A DNA stretch of 13,050 nucleotides from Nitrospirota bacterium (GTDB lineage Bacteria; Nitrospirota; JACRHJ01). The stretch covers positions 1-13,050 of the forward strand of contig JAJYGS010000097.1 in NCBI GenBank assembly GCA_021785055.1. The letters are read 5' to 3'. The notes under the pieces are model-generated. The model was not told the origin of the DNA and searched no databases. It was given only the letters and a program-made list of their open reading frames with translations. Below are positions 5,365-13,002 of this stretch, piece by piece; the stretch's first letter is position 1, and every line of letters starts with the position of its first letter. Made by a program: the position numbers and the translations under genes.

Positions 5365-6162
5365 TTAAAAACCCTGTTTTGCGGCTCCGGCCTTCCGGCC
5401 CCCGGCCCCCGATGCCTGATTCCCCGGCGCTATCGGCACGGGAGCCTTGCCGGGCCTCGGCGCGGCCACACCAAGCGCGACGATTATCTGCCCGTTCGCA
5501 GGCAGCCTGAACCCGGCCTTCGGCTGTTGCGATGCAATCACGGCACCCTTCCCGGAATAAAGCACCTTCCCGCCCATCGGTCTCACCGCGTCTCCGGCCT
5601 GGGGCAGCGTCATTCCCCTTAAATCCGGCGTAACGTACCGAGTCCTCCTCGCGCCGCCGCTCACGAGCATATCCACCGCCGAATCCTTCTGAACCACGGC
5701 TCCCTGCGGCGGGGACTGCAATATCACCGTCTCGGCCGGGGACGGAGAATCGACCCGCGCCATCTCGCCGAGGTTCAGCCCGGCCTGCCTGAGCGTAATC
5801 TGCGCAAGCCGGAACACCTCGCCCGTCGCCTGGGGCACGGGCACTTCCTGCGAACCGAGGCTTACAACGACCATGACGTCCCTGCCGCTTTTAACGCGCT
5901 CACCCGGCGCGGGGTTCTGGCCGATTATATAGTTCTGCGGCACGGTGGGATGATGCTCCTCGCGTTCCACCTTTATGTTCAGGCCCGCGTTCCTCAGGAG
6001 ATTTATGGCCGCGGGGAGGTTCATGTCCCGCACGTCCGGGACGGCCACGGTCCGGCTCCAGGTAACGGCCTTCATAGTGATGAACGCCGAGACGATCGCC
6101 AGGCCCAGGAATACGAGGGCGACAAGGGCTATCTGAAAAGATTTTTTAACCGTCAACGGCAC
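5365..6162 (-). CDS. Membrane-anchored PASTA-domain protein without kinase
   Basis: This 265-residue protein has a short basic N-terminus, one membrane helix (about 9-31), and then three extracytoplasmic PASTA domains: about 38-103 (VPDVRDMNLPAAINLLRNAG), 105-169 (with SPPQGAVVQKD) and 174-231 (TPDLRGMTLPQAGDAV, with SQQPKAGFRLP). A Pro/Ala/Gly-rich tail follows (232-265). PASTA repeats bind peptidoglycan fragments in Ser/Thr kinases and penicillin-binding proteins, but no kinase or transpeptidase domain is present. A cell-wall sensing or scaffolding role is inference. The start is GTG at 6162, overlapping the rsmB stop by 10 bases; a TTG two codons later (6156) has better spacing from the AAGGA at 6167-6171 and is a real alternative. 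This position, between rsmB and rpe, is familiar from Geobacter-like genomes. Confidence 0.85.
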   Translation of the reverse strand: MPLTVKKSFQIALVALVFLGLAIVSAFITMKAVTWSRTVAVPDVRDMNLPAAINLLRNAGLNIKVEREEHHPTVPQNYIIGQNPAPGERVKSGRDVMVVVSLGSQEVPVPQATGEVFRLAQITLRQAGLNLGEMARVDSPSPAETVILQSPPQGAVVQKDSAVDMLVSGGARRTRYVTPDLRGMTLPQAGDAVRPMGGKVLYSGKGAVIASQQPKAGFRLPANGQIIVALGVAAPRPGKAPVPIAPGNQASGAGGRKAGAAKQGF

Positions 6163-7619
6163 GTCATCCTTGCCATGAAAAACCCGTCCGTCCCGTGCGG
6201 TATCGGAAACGTGCGGACGAGGTTGTTGATTGCCAAATACCGCGCGGCCCCGGGCAGAAACGGGCGCGGGTCGTCGAGCGTAAACTCCGCATGGCGCGAA
6301 AGGAATTTCTCCACCACGCCTTCGCCTTCCTCCGGCTCCGTGGAGCAGACGGAGTAAACCAGAACCCCGCCCGGCTTCAGAAGCCCGGAGACGTCCTCAA
6401 GCATCGATAGCTGCATCTGTGCCATCCGCGCGATGTCCGCAGGCTTCCTCGCATATTTTATCTCAGGGCGCCGCCGGACTATTCCCAGCGCGGTGCACGG
6501 CGCGTCGAGGAGAATGCGGTCGAAACAACCGGCCCGAAACGGCAATTTCCCCGCCGCGTCCGCCGCGACCGGAAATATGTTCGGCGCTTTGAGCCGTAGA
6601 CTATTTTCTTTCAGAACCGCGAGTTTGTCAAGGGAGATGTCCATGGAGACGATATGCGCCCCTTGGCCGGAGCCGGTCAACCGGCTGGAGATGGACGAGA
6701 GGTGCGCGCTCTTGCCGCCGGGCGCGGCGCAGGCGTCGAGGACAAACTCGCCCGGTTCCGCAGCGACAAGCGTGGATACGAGCTGCGCCGCCTCGTCCTG
6801 CACGGAAAAAATACCATCGGCATATCCGGGAAGCTCCGTAACCGGCATATGCGAACGCACGACAAGCGCGTCCGGCGCGTATCTTCCAGGAGTGGTTTGA
6901 ATCCCCGCTTTCCCGAATATCTCCGCCAGGGCCTCCCTGCTCGTGCCCGGCGCATTCGCCCTGACGACGAGCGGCGGCCTTTCGTTCCCGGCCTCCATGA
7001 GGGCCTTCGCGCCTTCAAAACCGAAACGCTCCGTCCACCTCTTCACAAGCCATTTCGGATACGATAACTTAATCGACAGATAATCGGCGGGCTCTTTCTC
7101 AGGGTCGGGAAATTTCACCTTCTCCGGCTCCCGAAGCATGTTCCTTAACACCGCGTTCACGAATCCGCCCGCGCCGGTACCCTTGCCGCCGGATAGTCCC
7201 TTCGCCTGCTCCACGGCCTCGTCCACAGCCGCGCGCGGCGGGATCTTGTCCAGGTAAAGTATCTGGTATGCCGCGAGCCTCAGGATATTTCTTATCTCCG
7301 GCTGGACCTTCCGGGGGTCGTTTATATAAAACGAAAGCGAATAATCGAGCGTTACGAGGTTCCTTATGACGCCGTAAACGAGTTCCGTTACAAGACGTCT
7401 GTCCCGGCTGTCGAGGGAATATATGAGGAATGCCTGATGGAGCAGGACTTCCGCGCGTGCCGGTCTACCGGCTTCGGGCGGCACGCGGGAGATAACATAA
7501 AGGGCGGCGTCTCGTGGCCGGTCGACCGGCTTCTGACCCGGCCCATCGATAGATTTTATGGCTGGCGCTGCGCTTTGGGCGGGAGTGATATTCTTCTTTT
7601 CCCCGCCCCCCTTACGCAT
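6153..7619 (-). CDS. rsmB: 16S rRNA (cytosine967-C5)-methyltransferase RsmB
   Basis: This 488-residue protein transfers a methyl group from S-adenosylmethionine to C5 of a 16S rRNA cytosine (C967 in E. coli). A polar extension (1-35) precedes a NusB-like RNA-binding domain (about 36-165), a linker, and the Rossmann methyltransferase domain (about 285-488). Visible motifs are VLDACAAPGGK (293-303) for SAM binding, Asp327 in VSMDIS, motif IV LLDAPC with Cys375, and motif VI VYSVCSTEPEEGE with the catalytic Cys425. Both cysteines of the RCMT mechanism are present. The ATG overlaps the DUF116 stop by 8 bases, with no good ribosome site, so coupled translation is likely. The N-terminal extension may be partly untranslated, but no better start follows. 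Confidence 0.94.
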   Translation of the reverse strand: MRKGGGEKKNITPAQSAAPAIKSIDGPGQKPVDRPRDAALYVISRVPPEAGRPARAEVLLHQAFLIYSLDSRDRRLVTELVYGVIRNLVTLDYSLSFYINDPRKVQPEIRNILRLAAYQILYLDKIPPRAAVDEAVEQAKGLSGGKGTGAGGFVNAVLRNMLREPEKVKFPDPEKEPADYLSIKLSYPKWLVKRWTERFGFEGAKALMEAGNERPPLVVRANAPGTSREALAEIFGKAGIQTTPGRYAPDALVVRSHMPVTELPGYADGIFSVQDEAAQLVSTLVAAEPGEFVLDACAAPGGKSAHLSSISSRLTGSGQGAHIVSMDISLDKLAVLKENSLRLKAPNIFPVAADAAGKLPFRAGCFDRILLDAPCTALGIVRRRPEIKYARKPADIARMAQMQLSMLEDVSGLLKPGGVLVYSVCSTEPEEGEGVVEKFLSRHAEFTLDDPRPFLPGAARYLAINNLVRTFPIPHGTDGFFMARMTCR

Positions 7620-8373
7620 TGGCGGGCAAGATGAAGGTTTCGAGCGCCTCCTTTACGTCGTTCATGTCCACGCGCGTGTTCATGCACGGCCCGAACGGGC
7701 GGTCATTCAATATCCCTATCACGGGCAGGGGATAGCTGTCCACGATGCCGCTCGTCAGGTCTCTCTCGCAGGCGACGGCTATTATGGCCTTCGGACGCTT
7801 TTCCTTTATTATCCTCCTGGCGAGCGTCCCGCCAGTGGCGACGGAGAGGTCTACATTATACCTGTCGGCGACGGCGACGAGGTCTTTTATCTCGCACTTC
7901 CCGCAGCCCTTGCACCGGTGGACGTCTCCGGTAATCTTTATGTTGCACTCGTTTATCTGTATGCAGTGCGGAAGGAGTATCAACAGCCTGTCCGGCTTCA
8001 CCTTCCCGACGTTCGAGCGGACGAGCTGGTTGTTCACGGCGATGAAGGACTGCTGGACCCTGTCGCGCGAGATGCCGAGGAGCTTGCCCACTATGACCAT
8101 AAGCGGGAAGAGCACTTTTATAACCACGAACCGAAGCCTCTGGGCAAGGAATATCTCGTGCCCCCGGATGAGCGTGATAATAAGGAGCAATACGCCGGAG
8201 GCGACAATCCCTACGGCCCCGAAGATAATTACCGTCAGGACAGCCGGAAGCAGCGGATTGATATTCCTGAGGCCCACCTGCGGGATATACCACAGGAGCC
8301 ATCCGGCCCCCGCGAGCAGGCCCATGGTTACTATGAGCAGGGTTATGAATACCCTCTTCTTCGGCTCTTTCAT
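7612..8373 (-). CDS. DUF116 family membrane protein, Cys-rich
   Basis: This 253-residue protein has two clear hydrophobic segments (about 8-30 and 42-69), a third weaker one (83-99), and then a soluble domain with seven cysteines. The signature LLPHC (137), Cys143 and the close-set Cys154-x2-Cys157-x2-Cys160 (HRCKGCGKC), with later Cys202 and Cys230 (FGPCMNT), is typical of DUF116. The CxxCxxC cluster could hold an iron-sulphur cluster or zinc; that is inference. The family has no firm function, although I recall it commonly next to fmt and rsmB in deltaproteobacterial genomes. Its ATG overlaps the fmt stop (ATGA) and its own stop overlaps rsmB, so it is locked inside the operon. Confidence 0.85.
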   Translation of the reverse strand: MKEPKKRVFITLLIVTMGLLAGAGWLLWYIPQVGLRNINPLLPAVLTVIIFGAVGIVASGVLLLIITLIRGHEIFLAQRLRFVVIKVLFPLMVIVGKLLGISRDRVQQSFIAVNNQLVRSNVGKVKPDRLLILLPHCIQINECNIKITGDVHRCKGCGKCEIKDLVAVADRYNVDLSVATGGTLARRIIKEKRPKAIIAVACERDLTSGIVDSYPLPVIGILNDRPFGPCMNTRVDMNDVKEALETFILPANA

Positions 8374-9299
8374 CCTAAGCGCTCGCCCGGCGAAATTTTA
8401 TGTCCCGCGAGGTATTCCGACGCCTTCATCCTGCGCCCGCCCTCCGGCTGAAGCTCATGAATTACGACCGCGCCTTCCCCGGCGGCCACGACTATGCCGT
8501 CCTTTTCTGCGGAGACGACCGCTCCGGGGAGCGCTCCGGCCTCTGTCACGGCTGTCGCCGCCTTCCAAATCCTCACCGTCTTCCCCGCTCTGAATGTATA
8601 CGCCCCAGGCCACGGGTCGAGCCCGCGCACCGTTCTTTCTATCTCGCGCGCCGTCTTCGTCCAGTCAATCCTGCCCGTTTCTTTTTTGAGTATCGGAGCG
8701 TAGGTGGCCCGCGTATCGTCCTGGGGAACCGGCTTGAGCCTCCCGCCCTCGAACTCCGCAAGGGCTTTCACTATAAGCCCGGCCCCCATGAGGCCAAGCC
8801 TTTCCGTCAGTGCGCCCGCAGTGTCATCAGGCAGTATCGGCTCTTCCCCGGACGTCAATATCGCCCCCGTATCCATCCCCTCGTCCATCAGCATGATGGT
8901 GATGCCGGTCCTCTCCTCGCCGTTTATGATTGCCCGGTTGATAGGCGCGGCGCCCCTGTATGCCGGGAGCAGGGATGCGTGGACATTGAAGCTGCCGAAT
9001 CTTGGTATGTCGAGGAGTGCCCTCGGGAGTATCTGTCCGAATGCGGCCACGACAAAGGCGTCCGGGCCGGTCTTCCTTATTTCCTCTATCGCCTCCGGTT
9101 TCTTTACTCTCTCAGGCTGGAAAACCGGCAGATTCAGAGATTCCGCCAGTTCCTTTACCGGCGGCGGGACGGGCTTTTTGCTTCTGCCCCTAGGCCTGTC
9201 CGGCTGGGTTACCACGAGCGGGATTTCGTGCCCTGCCTCCACGAGGGCGCGAAGCGCAGGCACGGCGAAGACGGGTGTCCCCATGAAGACAATTCTCAA
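8370..9299 (-). CDS. fmt: Methionyl-tRNA formyltransferase
   Basis: This 309-residue cytosolic enzyme formylates Met-tRNAfMet using 10-formyl-tetrahydrofolate, preparing initiator tRNA. The N-terminal formyltransferase domain (1-about 190) shows the first strand RIVFMGTP, the tRNA-contacting loop DRPRGRSKKPVPPPVK (34-49), the catalytic Asn105 and His107 with SLLPAYRGAAPINRAI, and Asp143 in MDEGMDTG. The C-terminal OB-like domain (about 205-309) is complete. The start is TTG, four bases overlapped with the def stop (TTGA), with AAGG seven bases upstream. Starting at Met6 would lose the first beta strand. It lies directly after peptide deformylase, its functional partner. Confidence 0.96.
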   Translation of the reverse strand: MRIVFMGTPVFAVPALRALVEAGHEIPLVVTQPDRPRGRSKKPVPPPVKELAESLNLPVFQPERVKKPEAIEEIRKTGPDAFVVAAFGQILPRALLDIPRFGSFNVHASLLPAYRGAAPINRAIINGEERTGITIMLMDEGMDTGAILTSGEEPILPDDTAGALTERLGLMGAGLIVKALAEFEGGRLKPVPQDDTRATYAPILKKETGRIDWTKTAREIERTVRGLDPWPGAYTFRAGKTVRIWKAATAVTEAGALPGAVVSAEKDGIVVAAGEGAVVIHELQPEGGRRMKASEYLAGHKISPGERLG

Positions 9300-9814
9300 G
9301 GGGCCGCCTTGTCTTCTTTAAGGTTCTTCTTCACCCTGCGCTTGAAGAGGCCGCGCTTCAGGGGGCTTATCCGGTCTATGAAGAGCACGCCGTTCAAGTG
9401 GTCTATCTCGTGCTGGAAGGCGCGGGCAAGAAGCCCCTCGCCTGATACCTCGCGGGGCTTGCCGTCCCTGTCCGCCGCCTTGACGCGGACTTTCGCAAAG
9501 CGCGTGACGACGGACTGGAAGTCCGATACGCTAAGGCATCCTTCCTCTTCGTTCTGTTCGCCCTCCGTGGAGATTATCTCCGGGTTTATAAGCACCAGAA
9601 GCGGAGACTTCTCGTCCTTCGTGGATACGTCGATAACCGTAAGCCTGAGCGGTATCCCCACCTGCGGGGCTGCCAGGCCGACCCCCGGAGCGGCGTACAT
9701 CGTCTCTATCATGTCGTCTATAAGTTGCTGTATTTCCGGGGTTATTTCGGCCACCGGCCTCGATTTCCTCCGGAGAACAGGGTCGGGATATTTTCTTATT
9801 TCAAGGACTGCCAA
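9296..9814 (-). CDS. def: Peptide deformylase
   Basis: This 172-residue metalloenzyme removes the formyl group from the N-terminal Met of new proteins at the ribosome exit. All three family motifs are present: GVGLAAPQVG (44-53, with Gln51), EGCLS with metal ligand Cys93, and HEIDH with His135, catalytic Glu136 and His139. The Lys/Arg-rich end (158-168) could help ribosome binding. The start is TTG, supported by GGAGG six bases upstream; the next in-frame Met lies at residue 35, inside the fold. It is the first gene of the six-gene operon, with a promoter in the 82-base gap after clpB. Confidence 0.96.
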   Translation of the reverse strand: MAVLEIRKYPDPVLRRKSRPVAEITPEIQQLIDDMIETMYAAPGVGLAAPQVGIPLRLTVIDVSTKDEKSPLLVLINPEIISTEGEQNEEEGCLSVSDFQSVVTRFAKVRVKAADRDGKPREVSGEGLLARAFQHEIDHLNGVLFIDRISPLKRGLFKRRVKKNLKEDKAAP

Positions 9815-9820
9815 AACCTG

Positions 9821-9825
9821 CCTCC
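9821..9825 (-). promoter_or_regulatory. Ribosome binding site of def
   Basis: On the minus strand GGAGG lies six bases before the TTG start, and decides that unusual start. Confidence 0.75.
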
Positions 9826-9847
9826 GAGCTAAACATATCTTACTGTA

Positions 9848-9876
9848 TTTGTATCATTTCCGGCGCGAAAATTCAA
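9848..9876 (-). promoter_or_regulatory. Putative promoter of the def operon
   Basis: On the minus strand TTGAAT (9871-9876), a 17-base spacer and TACAAA (9848-9853) with a TGA extension before the -10 fit a sigma-70 promoter. The match is moderate. It would let the operon be expressed independently of clpB. Confidence 0.5.
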
Positions 9877-9890
9877 GATAAAGGCGCCGG
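9860..9890 (-). other. Inverted repeat overlapping the def promoter
   Basis: CCGGCGC (9860-9866) pairs with GCGCCGG (9884-9890) around a 17-base loop. It lies just beyond the clpB stop and covers the -35 of the promoter. It could be part of the clpB RNA 3' end or an operator; no U-run follows it, so it is not a standard terminator. Confidence 0.35.
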
Positions 9891-9896
9891 TTAAAT

Positions 9897-12497
9897 TTAC
9901 GCCGCCTCCGCCTCGACCATCCTGCGGAAGGCGAGCCGCCCGCCCTCCACGTCCGCCTGAACGGTATCGCCCTCCTTGAACTGCCCTTCGAGTATCTTCA
10001 TGGCGAGCGGGTTCAATATCTCGCGCTGTATGGTGCGTTTAAGCGGCCTTGCGCCGTATGCCGGGTCGTAACCCATCGTTACCAGCATCTCCCGTGCCGC
10101 CGGGGTCAATACTATGTTCAGCTTCTTCCGGGCGATATGCCTCTGGAGGAGCTTAAGCTGAATATCCACTATCCGCTTCAACTGCTCCTCGGAGAGCGGG
10201 TGGAATATTATTATGTCGTCGATGCGGTTTAAGAACTCCGGCTTGAAATGTATCTTTAGCGCCTCGGACACAAGCCCCCGCATCTCGTCTTCGGTCTTCG
10301 CATCCTGTATGACCTGGCTACCGATGTTGGAGGTCATGATGACGACGGTATTCTTGCAATCAACCGTGCGCCCGTGGCCGTCCGTCAGCCTGCCGTCTTC
10401 CAGGAGCTGAAGCAGGACGTTGAACACCTCCGGATGCGCCTTCTCTATCTCGTCGAAAAGTATCACGGAATAGGGCCTTCTGCGCACGGCCTCGGTCAGT
10501 TGGCCGCCCTCCTCGAAGCCCACGTATCCCGGAGGCGCGCCGATAAGCCTCGACACCGTATGCTTCTCCTGGTATTCGGACATGTCTATCCTGACCATCG
10601 CCTTCTCGTCGTCGAAAAGGAACTCGGCCAGAGCGCGCGCAAGCTCCGTCTTGCCGACTCCCGTCGGCCCAAGGAATATGAACGAGCCTATCGGCCTGTT
10701 CGGGTCCTGTATCCCCGCCCTCGCCCGGCGCACGGCGTCCGACACGGCCTGCACGGCCTCTTCCTGTCCGACAATCCTCTCGCCGAGCCGATCCTCCATT
10801 TTCGTAAGCTTTGCGGCCTCGCCTTCGAGCATCTTCGATACGGGCACGCCCGTCCATTTCGAGACAATCTGGGCTATGTCCTCGTCATCGACTTCTTCCT
10901 TGAGGAGCGACCCCTGCGCCTGCAAGGACGCCAGGGCCTCGTTCTGCCCCTGAAGACCCTTGTTCAGCTCCACGATAGTCCCGTAGCGAAGCTCCGCCGC
11001 GCGCCCCAGGTTCCCCTCGCGTTCCGCGCGCTCCGCATCGGCTTTGGCCTGCTCCAGCTTCTCCTTAAGCCCCCGAATTTGTTTGATTGCCTCTTTCTCG
11101 TTCATCCACCTCGCATGAAGCCCGGAGCGCTTCTCGGAGAGCCCGGAAATCTCTTTCTCTATACCGCTTAACCGTTCCCTGGACGCCTGGTCTTTTTCCT
11201 TTTTTACCGCCTGTCGCTCAATCTGCAGCCGCCTTATCGTCCTGTCGAGTTCATCGAGCTCCGTGGGCATGGAGTCTATCTCCATCCTTAGTTTCGACGC
11301 CGCCTCGTCGATCAGGTCTATGGCCTTGTCCGGCAGGAAACGGTCGGTAATGTAGCGGCTGGAAAGCATAGCCGCCGCGATGAGCGCGGAGTCCTTTATC
11401 CGCACGCCGTGGTGGACCTCGTAGCGTTCCTTGAGGCCCCTGAGTATCGATATGGTATCGTCCACGTCGGGCTCCTGCACCATGACCGGCTGGAAACGCC
11501 GCTCAAGGGCCGGGTCTTTCTCTATGTGTTTCCTGTATTCGTCTATGGTCGTCGCGCCGACGCACCGAAGCTCGCCCCTGGCAAGGGCGGGTTTCAGCAT
11601 GTTCGACGCGTCCACCGCCCCTTCCGCCGCGCCCGCCCCGACAAGCGTATGCATCTCGTCTATGAAAATGACAATCTTCCCCTGGGATTCCTCGACGGCC
11701 TTCAGAACCGCCTTGAGCCTGTCCTCGAACTCGCCCCGGAACTTTGCCCCGGCGATAAGCGCGCCCATGTCGAGCGCGACGACGCGCTTTTCCTTCAGGC
11801 CTTCCGGCACGTCCCCGGCGATTATTCTCTGGGCAAGGCCCTCGACTATGGCCGTCTTGCCGACGCCCGGCTCGCCTATCAATACCGGGTTGTTCTTCGT
11901 CCTGCGGGAGAGGACTTGAATCACCCGGCGGACCTCCTCGTTCCGGCCAATCACCGGGTCGAGCTTTCCTTTTCGGGCAAGGTCGGTCAAGTCGCGCCCG
12001 TATTTCGCAAGGGCCTCGTATTTCCCTTCGGGGTTCTGGTCCGTTACCCTCTCCGAACCCCGGATTTCCTTCAATGCCGCGAGGATACTGTCCCTTTTTG
12101 CGCCCGCTTCCTTAAGCAGCCTGCCCGCCGCGCCGTCGTCTTCCGCCATGGCGAGAAGCAGGTGCTCCGTCGAGACGTACTCGTCCTTCAGGCCGTCCAT
12201 CTCCCGCGCCGCGCGGTCGAGCATTTTATTCAGCCTTGGCGTTACATATACCTGCCCCACCTGGCCCGCGCCTGAGACCTTAGGCATACGCTCAAGCTCC
12301 GAGATTATATTTCCTTCGAGCGCCCTTAAGTCCGCGCCGAGTCTTTTTAGAATCGGCGGCACAACGCCCTCCGGCTGCCTGAGGAGCGAAAACAGAAGAT
12401 GCTCCGCGTCAACCTGCTGCTGCCCGCGCCTGCCCGCCTCGTCCTGCGCGGCCATCACCGCTTCCTGCGCCTTTACCGTAAATTTATCAAGCCGCAT
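9897..12497 (-). CDS. clpB: ATP-dependent disaggregase ClpB
   Basis: This 866-residue Hsp100 protein is a hexameric AAA+ machine that pulls proteins out of aggregates with the DnaK system. It has the double Clp N-domain (1-about 145), first ATPase domain with Walker A GEPGVGKT (208-215), Walker B FIDE (Asp280, Glu281) and Arg finger near 333-334, the coiled-coil M-domain (about 405-535) that separates ClpB from ClpA and ClpC, and the second ATPase domain with Walker A GPTGVGKT (610-617), Walker B FDE (681-683), pore loop GYVG (657-660) and sensor 2 GARPLKR (815-821). The first pore loop reads KFRGEF, with Phe253 where Tyr is usual. ATG follows a GGAGGA site. hspR lies directly upstream, so heat-shock control is likely. 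Confidence 0.97.
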   Translation of the reverse strand: MRLDKFTVKAQEAVMAAQDEAGRRGQQQVDAEHLLFSLLRQPEGVVPPILKRLGADLRALEGNIISELERMPKVSGAGQVGQVYVTPRLNKMLDRAAREMDGLKDEYVSTEHLLLAMAEDDGAAGRLLKEAGAKRDSILAALKEIRGSERVTDQNPEGKYEALAKYGRDLTDLARKGKLDPVIGRNEEVRRVIQVLSRRTKNNPVLIGEPGVGKTAIVEGLAQRIIAGDVPEGLKEKRVVALDMGALIAGAKFRGEFEDRLKAVLKAVEESQGKIVIFIDEMHTLVGAGAAEGAVDASNMLKPALARGELRCVGATTIDEYRKHIEKDPALERRFQPVMVQEPDVDDTISILRGLKERYEVHHGVRIKDSALIAAAMLSSRYITDRFLPDKAIDLIDEAASKLRMEIDSMPTELDELDRTIRRLQIERQAVKKEKDQASRERLSGIEKEISGLSEKRSGLHARWMNEKEAIKQIRGLKEKLEQAKADAERAEREGNLGRAAELRYGTIVELNKGLQGQNEALASLQAQGSLLKEEVDDEDIAQIVSKWTGVPVSKMLEGEAAKLTKMEDRLGERIVGQEEAVQAVSDAVRRARAGIQDPNRPIGSFIFLGPTGVGKTELARALAEFLFDDEKAMVRIDMSEYQEKHTVSRLIGAPPGYVGFEEGGQLTEAVRRRPYSVILFDEIEKAHPEVFNVLLQLLEDGRLTDGHGRTVDCKNTVVIMTSNIGSQVIQDAKTEDEMRGLVSEALKIHFKPEFLNRIDDIIIFHPLSEEQLKRIVDIQLKLLQRHIARKKLNIVLTPAAREMLVTMGYDPAYGARPLKRTIQREILNPLAMKILEGQFKEGDTVQADVEGGRLAFRRMVEAEAA

Positions 12498-12528
12498 AAA
12501 TCCTCCGTCTTACTTACACCGAAAGTCA

Positions 12529-12557
12529 CTGGATTCCCGCCTGCGCGGGAATGACGG
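12529..12557. repeat. Dispersed palindromic repeat between hspR and clpB
   Basis: The arms 12533-12540 (ATTCCCGC) and 12545-12552 (GCGGGAAT) form a perfect 8-pair hairpin with a 4-base loop, flanked by CTGG and GACGG. This is the well-known type of GTCATTCCCGC intergenic palindrome found in many Gram-negative genomes. It lies in the 61-base space between the two genes and would form in any shared transcript. Confidence 0.75.
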
Positions 12558-12558
12558 C

Positions 12559-12942
12559 TTATTTTCCCCTCACTTTTACTACCTTCCCCTCCGGCACCTT
12601 AGCCAGCGGGTGCTTCGCCTCATCCTCGCGGCGCGAAAGCTCCCGCATGAACTCCTCGCGCATCCCGAACATCATCTGCTCCATCTCGTCCTGGAGCCTC
12701 TGCATCTTCTCGCGCATGGAGAGTATCACTTCCACGCCGGCAAGGTTCACGCCCATGTCGCGGGTGAGGTTAATTATCGCCCGGATGCGCTCCACGTCAT
12801 CCTCGGAATACATCCTGACGCCCGCGCGCCGGGAGGGATGCACAAAACCCTCGCGTTCATAAAGCCTTAGCGTCTGCGGGTGCACGCCGAGCATCTCGGA
12901 GACCACGCTTATCATGTATACGGCGGTTTGTTTTTTACCCAT
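12559..12942 (-). CDS. hspR: MerR-family heat-shock regulator HspR
   Basis: This protein has 127 residues from the ATG at 12942. It is a DNA-binding repressor type that in other bacteria controls dnaK and clpB by binding HAIR operators together with DnaK. The MerR helix-turn-helix is clear (about 9-31: YMISVVSEMLGVHPQTLRLY), then the wing (RRAGVRMYSEDDVERI, 38-53), a second helix pair and a coiled-coil dimer helix rich in Met and Glu (about 72-107), with a basic tail. The ATG at 12942 places the fold correctly. A GTG at 12996 would add 18 Arg/Gly-rich residues and is less likely. clpB follows after 61 bases, the probable target. No HAIR sequence (CTTGAGT-N7-ACTCAAG) is visible in this window, so the operator presumably lies upstream of 13050. 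Confidence 0.9.
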   Translation of the reverse strand: MGKKQTAVYMISVVSEMLGVHPQTLRLYEREGFVHPSRRAGVRMYSEDDVERIRAIINLTRDMGVNLAGVEVILSMREKMQRLQDEMEQMMFGMREEFMRELSRREDEAKHPLAKVPEGKVVKVRGK

Positions 12943-13002
12943 TCCGCAGCCCCGCCCCCGGCGCCGTAAACCGCGCCCTCGCTGTATAAAAAACACTCGT
13001 AA

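Noticed and set aside
8400..9881. Long open frame on the plus strand opposite fmt and def
   Set aside because: It is a GC-bias shadow: the minus strand carries full-length fmt and def with all catalytic motifs, whereas the plus-strand translation is Arg/Pro-rich without any recognisable domain.
11409..12275. Long open frame on the plus strand opposite clpB
   Set aside because: The minus strand here encodes the ClpB N-terminal domain and first ATPase domain with exact motifs. The plus-strand product has no family resemblance and no ribosome site.
12943..12996. Longer HspR starting at GTG 12996
   Set aside because: It would add an Arg/Gly-rich stretch unlike known HspR N-termini, and the purine-rich run upstream is too far (about 18 bases) to serve as its ribosome site. 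The ATG at 12942 fits the family.
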